DNA of 9,213 bases from Akkermansiaceae bacterium. GTDB taxonomy: Bacteria; Verrucomicrobiota; Verrucomicrobiia; Verrucomicrobiales; Akkermansiaceae. Under the pieces are notes generated by a model. The model saw nothing but the letters and a program-made list of their open reading frames with translations, searched no databases and was not told where the DNA came from. Both the position numbers and the translations under genes were made by a program. Positions 1-5,678 of the stretch are shown here, piece after piece (position 1 is the first letter of the stretch; each line of letters starts with the position of its first letter). The stretch lies in the NCBI GenBank assembly GCA_025457805.1, contig JALOTR010000064.1, positions 1 through 9,213 of the forward strand. The letters are read 5' to 3'.

Positions 1-247
1 ATTCGATGCGGAGTTTATCCGATTGGATCGTCCCCGGCTGAATGAAAAAGGATTCATCGCTACCCACCAACGCTTGCTCCGCGGTGGCAGCGGCGACTCC
101 GCTGATATCGAGTGAGTTTTCGAATCCCGCGAGATGCCACTCGTGATCGAGAATCTCCATTGAAAACTCCCCGTGGGCGAAGACGACTGGCAGGAGGCTT
201 GCCGAGATAAAGGCGGCGGCGATGGGAAGCAGGCGTGGATTCATCAT
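1..247 (-). CDS. Secreted protein of unknown function, N-terminal part only (runs off left edge)
   Basis: An open minus-strand frame begins with two consecutive ATG codons (245-247 and 242-244) and stays open for 82 codons to the window edge, so the gene is truncated by the window. The N-terminus is a convincing Sec signal peptide: short MMNPR basic start, a hydrophobic run from about residue 6 to 23, and a VFA-HG cleavage site near residue 24. The visible mature part (EFSMEILDHEWHLAGFENSL and onward) has no motif I recognise, so no function is proposed beyond export. It lies 59 bp after the uvrC stop on the same strand. No good Shine-Dalgarno site precedes the start. Gene reality is supported by the signal peptide and by the stop-free reading. 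A longer minus-strand frame crossing 60-410 is an overlapping shadow. Confidence 0.7.
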   Translation of the reverse strand, partial: MMNPRLLPIAAAFISASLLPVVFAHGEFSMEILDHEWHLAGFENSLDISGVAAATAEQALVGSDESFFIQPGTIQSDKLRIE

Positions 248-305
248 GCCGCAGGTAATGCCACACAAAGATGACGCCAAGATGATGGGGTCTAAGAAAC
301 TTGAA

Positions 306-321
306 CTCAATCCCGATTGAG
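306..321 (-). terminator. Perfect 6-bp hairpin across the uvrC stop codon, possible weak terminator
   Basis: On the minus strand CTCAAT-CGGG-ATTGAG forms a perfect 6-bp stem with a 4-base loop. It covers the last codons (L-N-R-D) and the TGA stop of uvrC and is followed by a fairly T-rich stretch (TTCAAGTTTCTT). The position fits attenuation or termination between uvrC and the downstream secreted-protein gene. The stem is short and half A/T, so it may be weak or only a stabilising 3' structure. Confidence 0.35.
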
Positions 322-1860
322 GAAATCAATGATCCCTTGCGCGGATTTTTCGGAGATGCCGGGGAGTTTGGCGATTTCCGCAGCGGTGGCATCCTTGAGA
401 CGGGAAACACTGCCGAATTTTTTTAACAGCTTTTGTTTTTTCGCCGGAGACATGCCGGGACATTCGTCGAGCAGGCTCTCGCGCATGCGGCGTCGGTAGA
501 GAAGCGCATTGTAACCATTGGCAAAACGGTGGGCCTCGTCACGGATGCGCTGGAGCAGCTTGAGCGCGCCGCGGTCATGCGGGATGCGGATGGATTCGCT
601 GCGGCCTGGGATGAAAACCTCCTCATGTTGTTTCGCCAGACCCACCACCGGCAAGTCATGCAAACCCAGTGCGCGCAATTCTCTAACAGCCATGCCGAGT
701 TGGCCCTTGCCACCATCGACGATCACCAGATCCGGCAGCACGATTTTCGCGCGGCCTTCTTTTGCAAGCCTGCGTTGCGCTTCCACGGGATCCTCTTGTG
801 ATAACTGCAAATCCGGATTCGCCGCCGCATTTTCCATGAGGATCCGCGAGTATCGTCTGCGGATCACTTCCGCCATCGAGGCGAAATCATCCTGCCCTTC
901 CACGGTGCGGATGCGGTAGCGGCGATAGTTCTGATTGTCCGGCAAGCCATTCGTGAAACGCACCATCGATGCCACGATATGATTGGATGACACATTGGAG
1001 ATATCAAAACATTCCATCACCCGTGGTGGGCCGGCAAGGTGGAGTTCCTCCCCCAGTTCGGCAAGATCCTCGGTGGGTCTGACGGTGGTGGGCACGCCGC
1101 GCCCGCGGCTGAACTGGCGGGTGGGCGAGAGAGTTTTTTCAAGGTTCTGGAGAATATCACGAAGTGTGGCGGCCCTTTCAAACTCCAGATTCTCCGCCGC
1201 TTTTTCCATGTCCTTGCGCAGTCCGTCCAACACTTCGCGGCGGCCTTTCCCTTCGAGAATGCGGCAGGCATCCTCGACGCGTTCCACATATTGATCACGG
1301 TCGATGCGGCCGATGCAGGGAGCGGAACAATTGCGGATGATATCTGCATTGCAATGACGGTATTCCGCATCGCCAGGATTGGCCGCACGGCAGACTCGCA
1401 GGCCGAAGCCACGGTTGAGCCATTCCAGTGTGGCATGCAGCGCGCTCGAATGCGGAAAGGGACCAAAGTAACGCGAGCCATCCTCTTTTTTCATCCGCGT
1501 GGGCACAAAGCGCGGCCATGCATCGGCCATGCGGATCTTCACCAGCAGGAAGCGCTTGTCATCGCGGAAGGCCACATTGTAGCGCGGCCGGTAATCCTTG
1601 ATCAGCTTGCCTTCTAACAGAAGCGACTCCTCTTCATTCCGCACCGTGTGGAACTCGAAGTCGTGGATCGAATCAATCAGCGCCCGCGTCTTCACATTCG
1701 CCCGCATCTTCTGCGAGGCCATGAAATACGAGGACATGCGCTTGCGGAGATCGCGTGCCTTGCCGACATAGATGATCGAACCCAGACGATCCTTCATCAG
1801 GTAAACCCCGGGTTGGTGGGGAACCTCGCGGAGTTTGGCTCTGAAATCCGGGGCGTTCAT
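307..1860 (-). CDS. uvrC: UvrC, excinuclease ABC nuclease subunit (compact form)
   Basis: UvrC makes the two incisions flanking a DNA lesion in nucleotide excision repair after UvrA/UvrB loading; it is cytoplasmic. The 517-residue product shows the GIY-YIG nuclease for the 3' cut (PGVYLMKD at 17-24, IIYVGKARDLRKR at 29-41, LLLEGKLIKDYRPRYNV at 80-96), and four cysteines (157, 170, 178, 182) spaced like those reported to bind an iron-sulfur cluster in E. coli UvrC. It then has a UVR (UvrB-binding) helix pair at about 214-242 and the RNase H-like nuclease for the 5' cut, with acidic/His residues in ECFDIS (D286), VDGGKGQL (D382) and RDEAHRFAN (H444). Tandem helix-hairpin-helix motifs follow at about 464-515. 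The family is usually about 600 residues. Here only about 45 residues separate the UVR motif from D286, far fewer than in E. coli, while the D286-D382 segment is longer. A possible GGGAG site lies 13 nt upstream of the ATG. Confidence 0.97.
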   Translation of the reverse strand: MNAPDFRAKLREVPHQPGVYLMKDRLGSIIYVGKARDLRKRMSSYFMASQKMRANVKTRALIDSIHDFEFHTVRNEEESLLLEGKLIKDYRPRYNVAFRDDKRFLLVKIRMADAWPRFVPTRMKKEDGSRYFGPFPHSSALHATLEWLNRGFGLRVCRAANPGDAEYRHCNADIIRNCSAPCIGRIDRDQYVERVEDACRILEGKGRREVLDGLRKDMEKAAENLEFERAATLRDILQNLEKTLSPTRQFSRGRGVPTTVRPTEDLAELGEELHLAGPPRVMECFDISNVSSNHIVASMVRFTNGLPDNQNYRRYRIRTVEGQDDFASMAEVIRRRYSRILMENAAANPDLQLSQEDPVEAQRRLAKEGRAKIVLPDLVIVDGGKGQLGMAVRELRALGLHDLPVVGLAKQHEEVFIPGRSESIRIPHDRGALKLLQRIRDEAHRFANGYNALLYRRRMRESLLDECPGMSPAKKQKLLKKFGSVSRLKDATAAEIAKLPGISEKSAQGIIDFLNRD

Positions 1861-1913
1861 GGGGCGGCTTGCGCTCCCATCGAAAGGCGGCTGCCGGAAA
1901 ATTCAACACGAAT

Positions 1914-2843
1914 TCACTTCGCCGCCGGTTTCGCCTTTTCCTCGGCTCCTGCCTTGGCCGTCTCTGCGAGGTATTTTTGCGCGATCGGTTTGAAGCGCGA
2001 GCGCATTTCCTCGGTGCTGCCGATGGTGAGGTAAGCGTTGTATTCGAAGACCAGCCCGGGCGTGATCGACATCGTACGGATCGGCGCGAAATACGAACAT
2101 CCCCCACCCTTCGGGCCGCTGGGACCGGGGTGGCGGTAGGTGGTGATGCGGTCTGTGCCGGGGAAAAGCACACCCACGCCGCGGCCGTCCTCGGCGATGA
2201 AGCCCGCCCAATGTTCGGTCGTTTTGCGTCCTTCATTCGGCCAGCCGGGGCGATCCTTGCTGACCGCATCGTCCGTCCATGGCTTTTCGCCTTTGTAATA
2301 CACCAAATCCGTGAGCGCGAGATCCACAAACACCGCCGGCAACTCCTGATGGGTGGGCGGATGGATTTCCTTGCCGTTGTAGCTGAAGCGGAAACGAATG
2401 CGCGCCATCGTGTCCGACAGCGTGATCCATTGCTCCATGCGGCAATCCTCGATGTCTTCCCCGCCCGCCCAGTTGACGGGGATGCTGCGCACGTAGAGCG
2501 TGCCTTCGGTTTCCTTCACTTCGAGCAACTTCGCCGGCTTGCCCTTGTAATCGCCACCCTGCACGGGATTCCAGCGCCAGGGTTTCTTGACCCACAAGGA
2601 GCCATCCGGTTTGCCATAATACGACTGCTGGATGAAACGCCCGCGATCGGCATGGTTGAGAAGATTGCGATCTGCCGGGAGTTCGGAAAACCAGAAAATC
2701 GATCCGCCGGAGCTGAGATCCACGCCGATCTTCACTTTGCCGTTTTCGAGAAACTTCTGTTTCGAAGCCACCTCCGGATTCGGATCGGCAAGAAGGGTCC
2801 CTGCCGAAGCAAGGGCGAGAGTCATGACAAGGCTGCGCAACAT
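1914..2843 (-). CDS. Secreted protein of unknown function, possibly a carbohydrate-related beta-sandwich
   Basis: The 309-residue product starts with a signal peptide (hydrophobic LVMTLALASAGTLLA, cleavage near residue 19 before DP). The mature protein is rich in beta-strand-like segments and aromatic residues. It contains GGSIFWFSELPADRNLLNH (46-64), a GRFIQQSYYG element (68-77) and PWRWNPVQGGDY (88-99). Similar GR-x-IQQSYY stretches occur in uncharacterised secreted proteins of Verrucomicrobiota and Planctomycetota, and the pattern recalls galactose-mutarotase-like or lyase-type beta-sandwiches. That fold and any sugar-related role are inference, and I see no catalytic signature. The C-terminus is a low-complexity Ala/Lys/Glu tail (about 295-309). 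There are only two cysteines (134 and 249), which could form a disulfide. The gene sits 57 bp after the ABC ATPase stop and 53 bp before uvrC; a functional link to either is not evident. Confidence 0.85.
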   Translation of the reverse strand: MLRSLVMTLALASAGTLLADPNPEVASKQKFLENGKVKIGVDLSSGGSIFWFSELPADRNLLNHADRGRFIQQSYYGKPDGSLWVKKPWRWNPVQGGDYKGKPAKLLEVKETEGTLYVRSIPVNWAGGEDIEDCRMEQWITLSDTMARIRFRFSYNGKEIHPPTHQELPAVFVDLALTDLVYYKGEKPWTDDAVSKDRPGWPNEGRKTTEHWAGFIAEDGRGVGVLFPGTDRITTYRHPGPSGPKGGGCSYFAPIRTMSITPGLVFEYNAYLTIGSTEEMRSRFKPIAQKYLAETAKAGAEEKAKPAAK

Positions 2844-2877
2844 GATAGAACTACGCGAAGCGAGTTGTGGATTTAGC

Positions 2878-2893
2878 TCCCGCGTTTGCGGGA
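2878..2893 (-). promoter_or_regulatory. GC-rich hairpin in the spacer after the ABC ATPase gene
   Basis: TCCCGC-GTTT-GCGGGA is a perfect 6-bp inverted repeat with a 4-base loop, in the 57-bp spacer between the ABC ATPase stop and the secreted-protein start. The adjoining GCGGGTCCCGC (minus strand) offers an alternative pairing using the same CCCGC segment. No T-run follows on the minus strand, so a classical intrinsic terminator is not supported. It may instead protect or separate two parts of a transcript. Confidence 0.3.
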
Positions 2894-2900
2894 CCCGCGC

Positions 2901-3797
2901 TCAGTTAGGGCTGCCAGCGCCGTTGAGGATCTCCATGTAGAGGTCCTCCAGCGAGCGACGGACGGGAGCCAGCGCGCGCACACGAACACCGGCGCGGACG
3001 AGGTTTTCCACCAGCAACGCAGGGTCTGCCTCATTCGGCAGGCGGATGCGTCCGGAAACCGGAATGTCACCTCCCAATGAGCGGATGACCGGCAGGGCGG
3101 CTTCCCAGGTTTCCAGATCGGCATCGAACATGCGGTCGTCCTCATGCAATCCACCAACCGCGCCTTCGAAGACGCGCTTGCCTTCGCGGAGGATGGCCAC
3201 GCGATCGCACATGAGTTCCACTTCGGCGAGCAGGTGGGAATTGAAAAGCACGGTCATGCCGCGTTCGTCGCGGAGTTGGAGAATGAAATCCCGGAACCAC
3301 TTGATGCCTTCCGGATCGAGGCCGTCGGTGGGTTCGTCCAATAACAACACTTCCGGTTCCGGCAGCAATGACTGGGCGAGAGCGAGGCGCTGCCGCATGC
3401 CGTGGCTGTAGGTGCGGACTTTCGAGTGGATGCGCTTGGTGAGTCCCACTCGCTCGACAGTATCCTTGGCGAGCTTGGCATCGAAGCCGCCGGAATAACT
3501 CATGAGAATTTTCAGGTTTTCCCAACCGCTCAGATAATCATAAAATGCCGGAGCCTCGAAGATGGCCCCCACCTTGCGCAAGGCCTTGGAGCGATCTGTT
3601 AGAACGGAGATACCATCGATGGTGACATCGCCCGCATCCGGCATGACCATGCCAAGGATGATGCCCAGCGTGGTGCTCTTGCCCGCGCCGTTGTGTCCGA
3701 GCAAGCCATAGATGCCGCCGCGGCGCACGCTGAAGGAAAAATCATCGAGAGCGGATTTCCCGCCGAAGGATTTGCACAGGCCATGAGCTTCTAACAT
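2901..3797 (-). CDS. ABC transporter ATP-binding protein, ABC-2/bacitracin-export type
   Basis: This is the cytoplasmic ATPase subunit of an ABC exporter and would normally pair with a separate ABC-2-type permease. The 298-residue protein has Walker A GHNGAGKST (34-42), the loop region GAIFEAPAFYDYLSGWENL (78-95, with Glu where many ABC proteins have the Q-loop Gln, as is common in BcrA-like ATPases), signature YSHGMRQR (130-137), Walker B with D-loop VLLLDEPTDGLD (150-161), and H-loop His188 in FNSHLLAEVE. An accessory C-terminal domain of about 80 residues follows. I chose the ATG at 3795-3797 (MLEAHGLCKSFGG) because it gives the normal ABC N-terminus; an in-frame extension to 4061 would overlap the pilin gene and resembles no ABC protein. 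It starts 13 bp after the pilin stop, suggesting cotranscription. No permease gene is adjacent and the substrate is unknown. Confidence 0.95.
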   Translation of the reverse strand: MLEAHGLCKSFGGKSALDDFSFSVRRGGIYGLLGHNGAGKSTTLGIILGMVMPDAGDVTIDGISVLTDRSKALRKVGAIFEAPAFYDYLSGWENLKILMSYSGGFDAKLAKDTVERVGLTKRIHSKVRTYSHGMRQRLALAQSLLPEPEVLLLDEPTDGLDPEGIKWFRDFILQLRDERGMTVLFNSHLLAEVELMCDRVAILREGKRVFEGAVGGLHEDDRMFDADLETWEAALPVIRSLGGDIPVSGRIRLPNEADPALLVENLVRAGVRVRALAPVRRSLEDLYMEILNGAGSPN

Positions 3798-3810
3798 GAG
3801 AGGATGGGAG

Positions 3811-4344
3811 TTATGGGTTGCCTGTGGCGAAGCGGACCTTGTTGGAGCTCGATTGATCCGCGTAGAGGAAATTGGTGCCGCCGGGATGCCACGATTCCTT
3901 GTCCATGATGAGCGGAATCCGGTCCGGCCGGTCCTTGATGCCGAAGAATGCCATTTGCGAAACATGCAGACCGCTCTGGGTCGAGTTCCACATATAACTG
4001 GAACCGGACTTTTCAAACTCCACGGAATCCTGCGGACACTTGAATGCATCCGGACTCTCAATGTAGGGCAAAAGCACTGTTTCGATCACCGCCACATCCT
4101 CCGTCTTGGACTTCCGCCCGGTTTCGAGATCGGGAAGTTTCTGCTGGTGATCCTGAAGATAACTTTCCAATCCCACACCGAGCGAGCGGAGTTGATTGAG
4201 ACAGCTTGCCTCGCGCGACTTGGCGACGGCGGAGCGGATCATCGGAATGCCGACACCTGCAATGGTCCCGATCACGGCGAGCACCACGAGGATCTCCACG
4301 AGGGTGAAACCACGGCGCTTCATGGACTGTTCGCGATGCATCAT
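3811..4344 (-). CDS. Type IV pilin-like / pseudopilin protein with H-X9-D element
   Basis: This is a prepilin-type membrane-anchored protein, 177 residues from the first ATG. RRGFTLVEILVVLAVIG (10-26) is a classic prepilin peptidase site, with cleavage expected between G12 and F13 and the conserved Glu at +5 (E17), followed by the hydrophobic helix that anchors and assembles pilin subunits. The C-terminal part contains HPGGTNFLYADQ (153-164), matching the H-X9-DG element of processing-associated pseudopilins abundant in Verrucomicrobiota and Planctomycetota, except that the final Gly is Gln. Three in-frame starts are possible (4344, 4341, 4323). The first gives an ATGA overlap with the preceding gene, implying translational coupling; the third, MKRRGFTLVE, gives the most typical leader length. 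The mature protein is short and could be a minor pilin or a type II secretion-like component, but no pilus motor or secretin gene lies nearby. Confidence 0.93.
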   Translation of the reverse strand: MMHREQSMKRRGFTLVEILVVLAVIGTIAGVGIPMIRSAVAKSREASCLNQLRSLGVGLESYLQDHQQKLPDLETGRKSKTEDVAVIETVLLPYIESPDAFKCPQDSVEFEKSGSSYMWNSTQSGLHVSQMAFFGIKDRPDRIPLIMDKESWHPGGTNFLYADQSSSNKVRFATGNP

Positions 4345-4973
4345 TGTCTCGGTGGGCCGAATTCATTGCCGCGCAGACCCTGCATCGTTTCGTTGATGGC
4401 CTCCATCAGCGGGGCGAGATCGAGTTTGGTATCGGTGCTGGATTTCTCGAAATACGCCCGCATGCCTTCCTGGCTGATCTTGTCCAAGAGGTCCGCTCCG
4501 AGTTCCTCGGCACGAGCCATTTCCTCTTGGGTGCGGCCTTGTTCGATCTCGCGGAGACCTTGCTCGACAAACTTGCGCCGCTGGCTTGGCGGCATGGCAT
4601 CGATGGATTCCATGAATCGGTTCATCGATTCCATCACCGTCAGATCGATGAAGAGCCCTTTTTCCGATGGGCTGAGTTTCCGGAAAAACGCATCGCCGGA
4701 GCGGTTCTCGCGGTTTTTCTCACGCTCCTGGAAATCGAGCGCATTTACAATTTCGGCGATTTCCCGCAGTTCTTTCTCGCGGCGCTTTGCCTCGGCAGAA
4801 TCCGGCGGAGCGTCCTTGTCGGACCAGTCCGCGAAGTTCACCTGTTGCATTTTCGCATTGAGACTCTCCGCCGTGACCTTGCGGGATGCAGCAAAAGCCC
4901 TGATACCCCAGACGCCTAGCCAGACGACTGCGAGCACCAGGGCCGCTTTGATAATCACCTTCCGCCGATTCAT
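4341..4973 (-). CDS. Small single-pass inner-membrane protein, helical and charged, unknown function
   Basis: The 210-residue product, read from the ATG at 4971-4973, has an N-terminal MNRRK followed by one hydrophobic segment (about 7-28: VIIKAALVLAVVWLGVWGI), then an extracytoplasmic-type region strongly predicted by eye to be alpha-helical. It is rich in Glu, Lys, Arg and Met, with stretches such as REKELREIAEIVNALDF (66-82), FIDLTVMESMNRFMESID (108-125) and QRRKFVEQGLREIEQG (131-146). No cysteine is present. The positive N-terminus suggests a signal anchor or uncleaved signal with the bulk in the periplasm. I do not recognise the family. Its stop overlaps the start of the pilin-like gene (ATGA), so the two are probably translated together and may share a complex. 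A 12-codon extension to 5009 is possible but places charged and polar residues before the membrane segment, so the shorter start is preferred. Confidence 0.85.
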   Translation of the reverse strand: MNRRKVIIKAALVLAVVWLGVWGIRAFAASRKVTAESLNAKMQQVNFADWSDKDAPPDSAEAKRREKELREIAEIVNALDFQEREKNRENRSGDAFFRKLSPSEKGLFIDLTVMESMNRFMESIDAMPPSQRRKFVEQGLREIEQGRTQEEMARAEELGADLLDKISQEGMRAYFEKSSTDTKLDLAPLMEAINETMQGLRGNEFGPPRQ

Positions 4974-4997
4974 TGTGCCGCAGCTTACCCGGGGATC

Positions 4998-5020
4998 GGA
5001 CCCGCGCAAGCGGACATGCG
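4998..5020 (-). other. Spacer element with small GC-rich inverted repeats
   Basis: In the 66-bp spacer between the redoxin stop and the membrane-protein start, the segment GGACCCGCGC (4998-5007) is followed by overlapping short inverted repeats: CCGC-GCAA-GCGG (5002-5013, 4-bp stem) and an outer CCCGC/GCGGG pair (5001-5005 with 5017-5021 or nearby). The same ten bases recur in the spacer at 2891-2900. No T-run follows on the minus strand. The function is unknown; a short intergenic repeat family or a transcript-processing structure is conceivable. Confidence 0.25.
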
Positions 5021-5039
5021 GGGCGGAGCAGTTAGAAAA

Positions 5040-5627
5040 TCAATATTTCACACCGCAGCCGTAGGGCTTGTTCTTGGCATTCTCGACCGGGGTGCCGGCG
5101 AGCACGGCGTCCAGCGCGTTGGCGAAGAGCTTATCGGCGGTGGCAGGATCCTTGGGATCCGAATCGATGGCTCCATTGTAAACCAGCACGCCGTCCTTGT
5201 TGATGATGAACATGTGGGGTGTGACCTTGGCATCGAAGGCCTTGCCCATCTTGCCATCGGTATCCATCAGGGTGTGGGTGGCCTTGTTTTTCTGCTCCTT
5301 GGCGACCTCTGCCATCTTCGTGGCATCATAGTAACCCTGCTTGCCCTCGGCGGCGGAACTGACGGTGAGCCAGACCACGTCCTTGGCAGTGTAGGTTTCC
5401 TGGAGCTTGGGCATGTTGCCGGACTCATAGTGTTTCTTCACGAAGGGGCATTGATAGTTGACCCACTCGAGAACCACGACCTTGCCCTTGAGGCTGGCGA
5501 GATCCACGGTTTCTCCGGCGGTGTTTTTCACGCTGAAATCCGGGGCGGGCTTGCCGATTTCCGCAGCGTGCGAGGTGACCAGTGCGAAGGCACCAGCGAG
5601 GATGGTAAATGCGATCGTTTTCATCAT
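5040..5627 (-). CDS. Exported AhpC/TSA-type redoxin lacking a CxxC motif
   Basis: The 195-residue thioredoxin-fold protein is exported: the signal peptide is about 1-21 (MMKTIAFTILAGAFALVTSHA), and the mature N-terminus EIGKPAPDFSVKNTAGE is typical of the AhpC/TSA and redoxin families. The active-site region after the first central strand is VVVLEWVNYQCPFVKKHY (50-67), with a single cysteine (C60) instead of CxxC. The cis-Pro loop is KVTPHMF (134-140). The only other cysteine is C191 in the C-terminal tail YGCGVKY. That arrangement suggests a peroxidatic or attacking Cys plus a C-terminal resolving Cys, so a thiol peroxidase or reductase role is plausible; this is inference. Adjacent ATGs at 5625-5627 and 5622-5624 make the start ambiguous by one codon. 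The gene lies 51 bp after the DsbD-like gene, consistent with a shared envelope redox task. Confidence 0.92.
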   Translation of the reverse strand: MMKTIAFTILAGAFALVTSHAAEIGKPAPDFSVKNTAGETVDLASLKGKVVVLEWVNYQCPFVKKHYESGNMPKLQETYTAKDVVWLTVSSAAEGKQGYYDATKMAEVAKEQKNKATHTLMDTDGKMGKAFDAKVTPHMFIINKDGVLVYNGAIDSDPKDPATADKLFANALDAVLAGTPVENAKNKPYGCGVKY

Positions 5628-5678
5628 GGTATGGAGTTAGGGGTTGAGCTTACACGGTGAAGAGGAATGCAAAGTTGT

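Noticed and set aside
268..285. Two AAGATGA direct copies 11 bases apart in the spacer after uvrC
   Set aside because: The copies are too short, with only two of them, to distinguish from chance; no known site matches.
1869..2876. 335-codon plus-strand frame antisense to the secreted protein; longer than the gene I called
   Set aside because: The minus-strand frame has a real signal peptide and coherent beta-rich sequence. The antisense product has Arg/Ala/His-rich composition and no recognisable motif.
3798..4061. 88-codon N-terminal extension of the ABC ATPase
   Set aside because: It would overlap the pilin-like gene in another frame and has no similarity to ABC proteins; the ATG at 3797 gives the standard N-terminus.
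3796..5064. 422-codon plus-strand open frame antisense to the pilin-like and membrane-protein genes
   Set aside because: It lies opposite two genes with clear features (prepilin site, membrane anchor). Its translation is Arg/Ser-rich without domains or a signal peptide, typical of a shadow frame in GC-rich DNA.
5628..5678. Possible frameshift joining the DsbD-like gene to the redoxin as one broken DsbD
   Set aside because: The redoxin has its own signal peptide and ATG, the DsbD-like frame ends cleanly, and no multi-spanning membrane domain lies between them. Two genes explain the sequence better.
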